Shown: one piece after another, positions 24,262 through 24,877 of the stretch
Layout: the number at the start of each line of letters is the position of its first letter
Numbering within the stretch: position 1 is the first letter of the stretch
Source: Paenalcaligenes sp035302345
GTDB taxonomy: Bacteria; Pseudomonadota; Gammaproteobacteria; Burkholderiales; Burkholderiaceae_B
NCBI GenBank assembly: GCA_035302345.1
Contig: DATGSS010000040.1
Coordinates: 1 to 24,877 of the forward strand
Direction of reading: 5' to 3'
Length of the DNA: 24,877 nucleotides
Program-made: the position numbers and the translations under genes
Notes under the pieces: model-generated
Seen by the model: only the letters and a program-made list of their open reading frames with translations
Database searches by the model: none
Told to the model about the DNA's origin: nothing

Positions 24262-24267
24262 TATAAT
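24262..24267 (+). promoter_or_regulatory. Perfect -10 box for the glycerate kinase gene
   Basis: TATAAT 83 bases before the ATG at 24351. No good -35 is found 16-18 bases upstream, as expected when an activator supplies the contact. The leader then holds a short GCAGC/GCTGC hairpin (24284-24298) before the ribosome site GAGGAA. Confidence 0.5.
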
Positions 24268-24350
24268 GACCCAATGCTACTGGGCAGCTGCGCGCTGCTC
24301 GTATCAAAGCATTTTAAAATACTCAGCCAACCACGAGGAATTCACCCGCC

Positions 24351-24877
24351 ATGAGCGCTGCTGCACCCCTAGCCGTCTTAGAGCAAATGCTAAACAAAGC
24401 GATCGATGTTGCTCGTCCTGAAAACTGCCTGCCGCGATATTTACCCAGTCCACCTACCCGCGGTCAAACCTATGTGATTGGCGCAGGCAAGGCTGCTGCT
24501 GTGATGGCTCAGACACTGGAAGCACATTGGCCAGGCCCGCTAAGCGGTACAGTCGTGACTCGTTATGATTATCAGGTGGACTGTAAACACATACAAATCT
24601 TGCAGGCCGCGCACCCTGTTCCCGATGAAAACAGCCTAGATGCGGCACGACATATACAGGCAATAGCAGACCAAGCAACGGCCGACGATCTGATCATTAT
24701 GTTGATCTCTGGGGGCGGCTCTTCGCTACTGTGCATGCCGGCTCACGGGCTCGACCTCCAGGAAAAGCAACGCATCCACGAGGCCTTATTGCATAGTGGT
24801 GCAACTATTCGTGAGATTAACTGTGTGCGCCGCCACCTATCTGCGATCAAAGGGGGCCATTTGGCTCAGGCGTGCGC
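24351..24877 (+). CDS. ttuD: Glycerate kinase, MOFRL/DUF4147 family (3' part outside window)
   Basis: Phosphorylates D-glycerate, probably to 2-phosphoglycerate, in tartrate, glyoxylate or glycerate use. From ATG 24351 (GAGGAA ten bases upstream) 175 codons remain open to the window edge; the family is about 420 residues. The N-terminal glycerate kinase domain is clear: VIGAGKAAAVMAQ near 44-56, the nucleotide-loop motif LISGGGSSLL near 120-129, and IREINCVRRHLSAIKGG near 151-167. In many betaproteobacteria this gene lies next to a LysR regulator and to tartronate semialdehyde reductase or hydroxypyruvate genes; what follows here is unseen. ttuD and gckA are used for the same family. Confidence 0.92.
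   Translation, partial: MSAAAPLAVLEQMLNKAIDVARPENCLPRYLPSPPTRGQTYVIGAGKAAAVMAQTLEAHWPGPLSGTVVTRYDYQVDCKHIQILQAAHPVPDENSLDAARHIQAIADQATADDLIIMLISGGGSSLLCMPAHGLDLQEKQRIHEALLHSGATIREINCVRRHLSAIKGGHLAQAC

Noticed and set aside
1..24877. CRISPR arrays, insertion sequences, prophage genes or toxin-antitoxin pairs
   Set aside because: No regularly spaced direct repeats, transposase or integrase motifs, or small paired toxin/antitoxin frames were seen on either strand.

Overview
The window looks like a chromosomal segment of a betaproteobacterium of the order Burkholderiales, most likely family Alcaligenaceae with a moderate GC content near 50% (Advenella- or Paenalcaligenes-like; genus is a guess). 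The main reason is the gene order TPR protein - lolB - ispE - tRNA-Gln - prs - rplY - pth - ychF, with mutM divergent from it, which is the typical Bordetella/Burkholderia arrangement. No phage, insertion sequence, CRISPR array or rRNA was seen.

Layout. 1-1104 holds the 5' part of serA (minus strand, 3' end outside the window). 1213-1569 is a small AhpD-like/carboxymuconolactone decarboxylase-family gene with its own promoter and an inverted repeat over its -10. 1731-9786 is one long minus-strand housekeeping series read from right to left: secreted TPR protein, LolB, IspE, tRNA-Gln(UUG), Prs, L25, peptidyl-tRNA hydrolase, a CPBP-type membrane protease and YchF. It is punctuated by terminator-like hairpins after the tRNA, after rplY and after ychF. 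mutM (9905-10732, plus) diverges from it and converges with a two-gene minus unit: an FAD-linked D-2-hydroxyacid dehydrogenase and a PAP2-type membrane phosphatase. manB/algC (13055-14437, plus) follows.

14468-23052 is a compact minus-strand surface-polysaccharide operon: a WecA-like initiating phosphoglycosyltransferase, a UDP-HexNAc 6-dehydrogenase (TviB/WbpO type), a UDP-GlcNAc 4-epimerase (TviC/WbpP type) and four consecutive GT4 glycosyltransferases, with most start and stop codons within about 12 bases or overlapping. Together they could build a lipid-linked glycan of about five sugars containing a HexNAc uronic acid. No flippase, polymerase or ligase is visible in the window. manB lies next to it and could supply mannose- or glucose-1-phosphate.

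The right end carries a LysR regulator (minus) divergent from the start of a MOFRL-family glycerate kinase (ttuD/gckA type, plus, cut by the window). The 244-base intergenic region has two inverted repeats and a perfect -10 box with a poor -35, as expected of an activator-controlled promoter.

I found no clearly unprecedented system. The most useful leads are the serA promoter placed upstream of a terminator-like hairpin, the inverted repeat over the AhpD-like promoter, the marked excess of CTCGAG across the window, the flippase-less glycosyltransferase operon, and the long hydrophilic tail on one glycosyltransferase.
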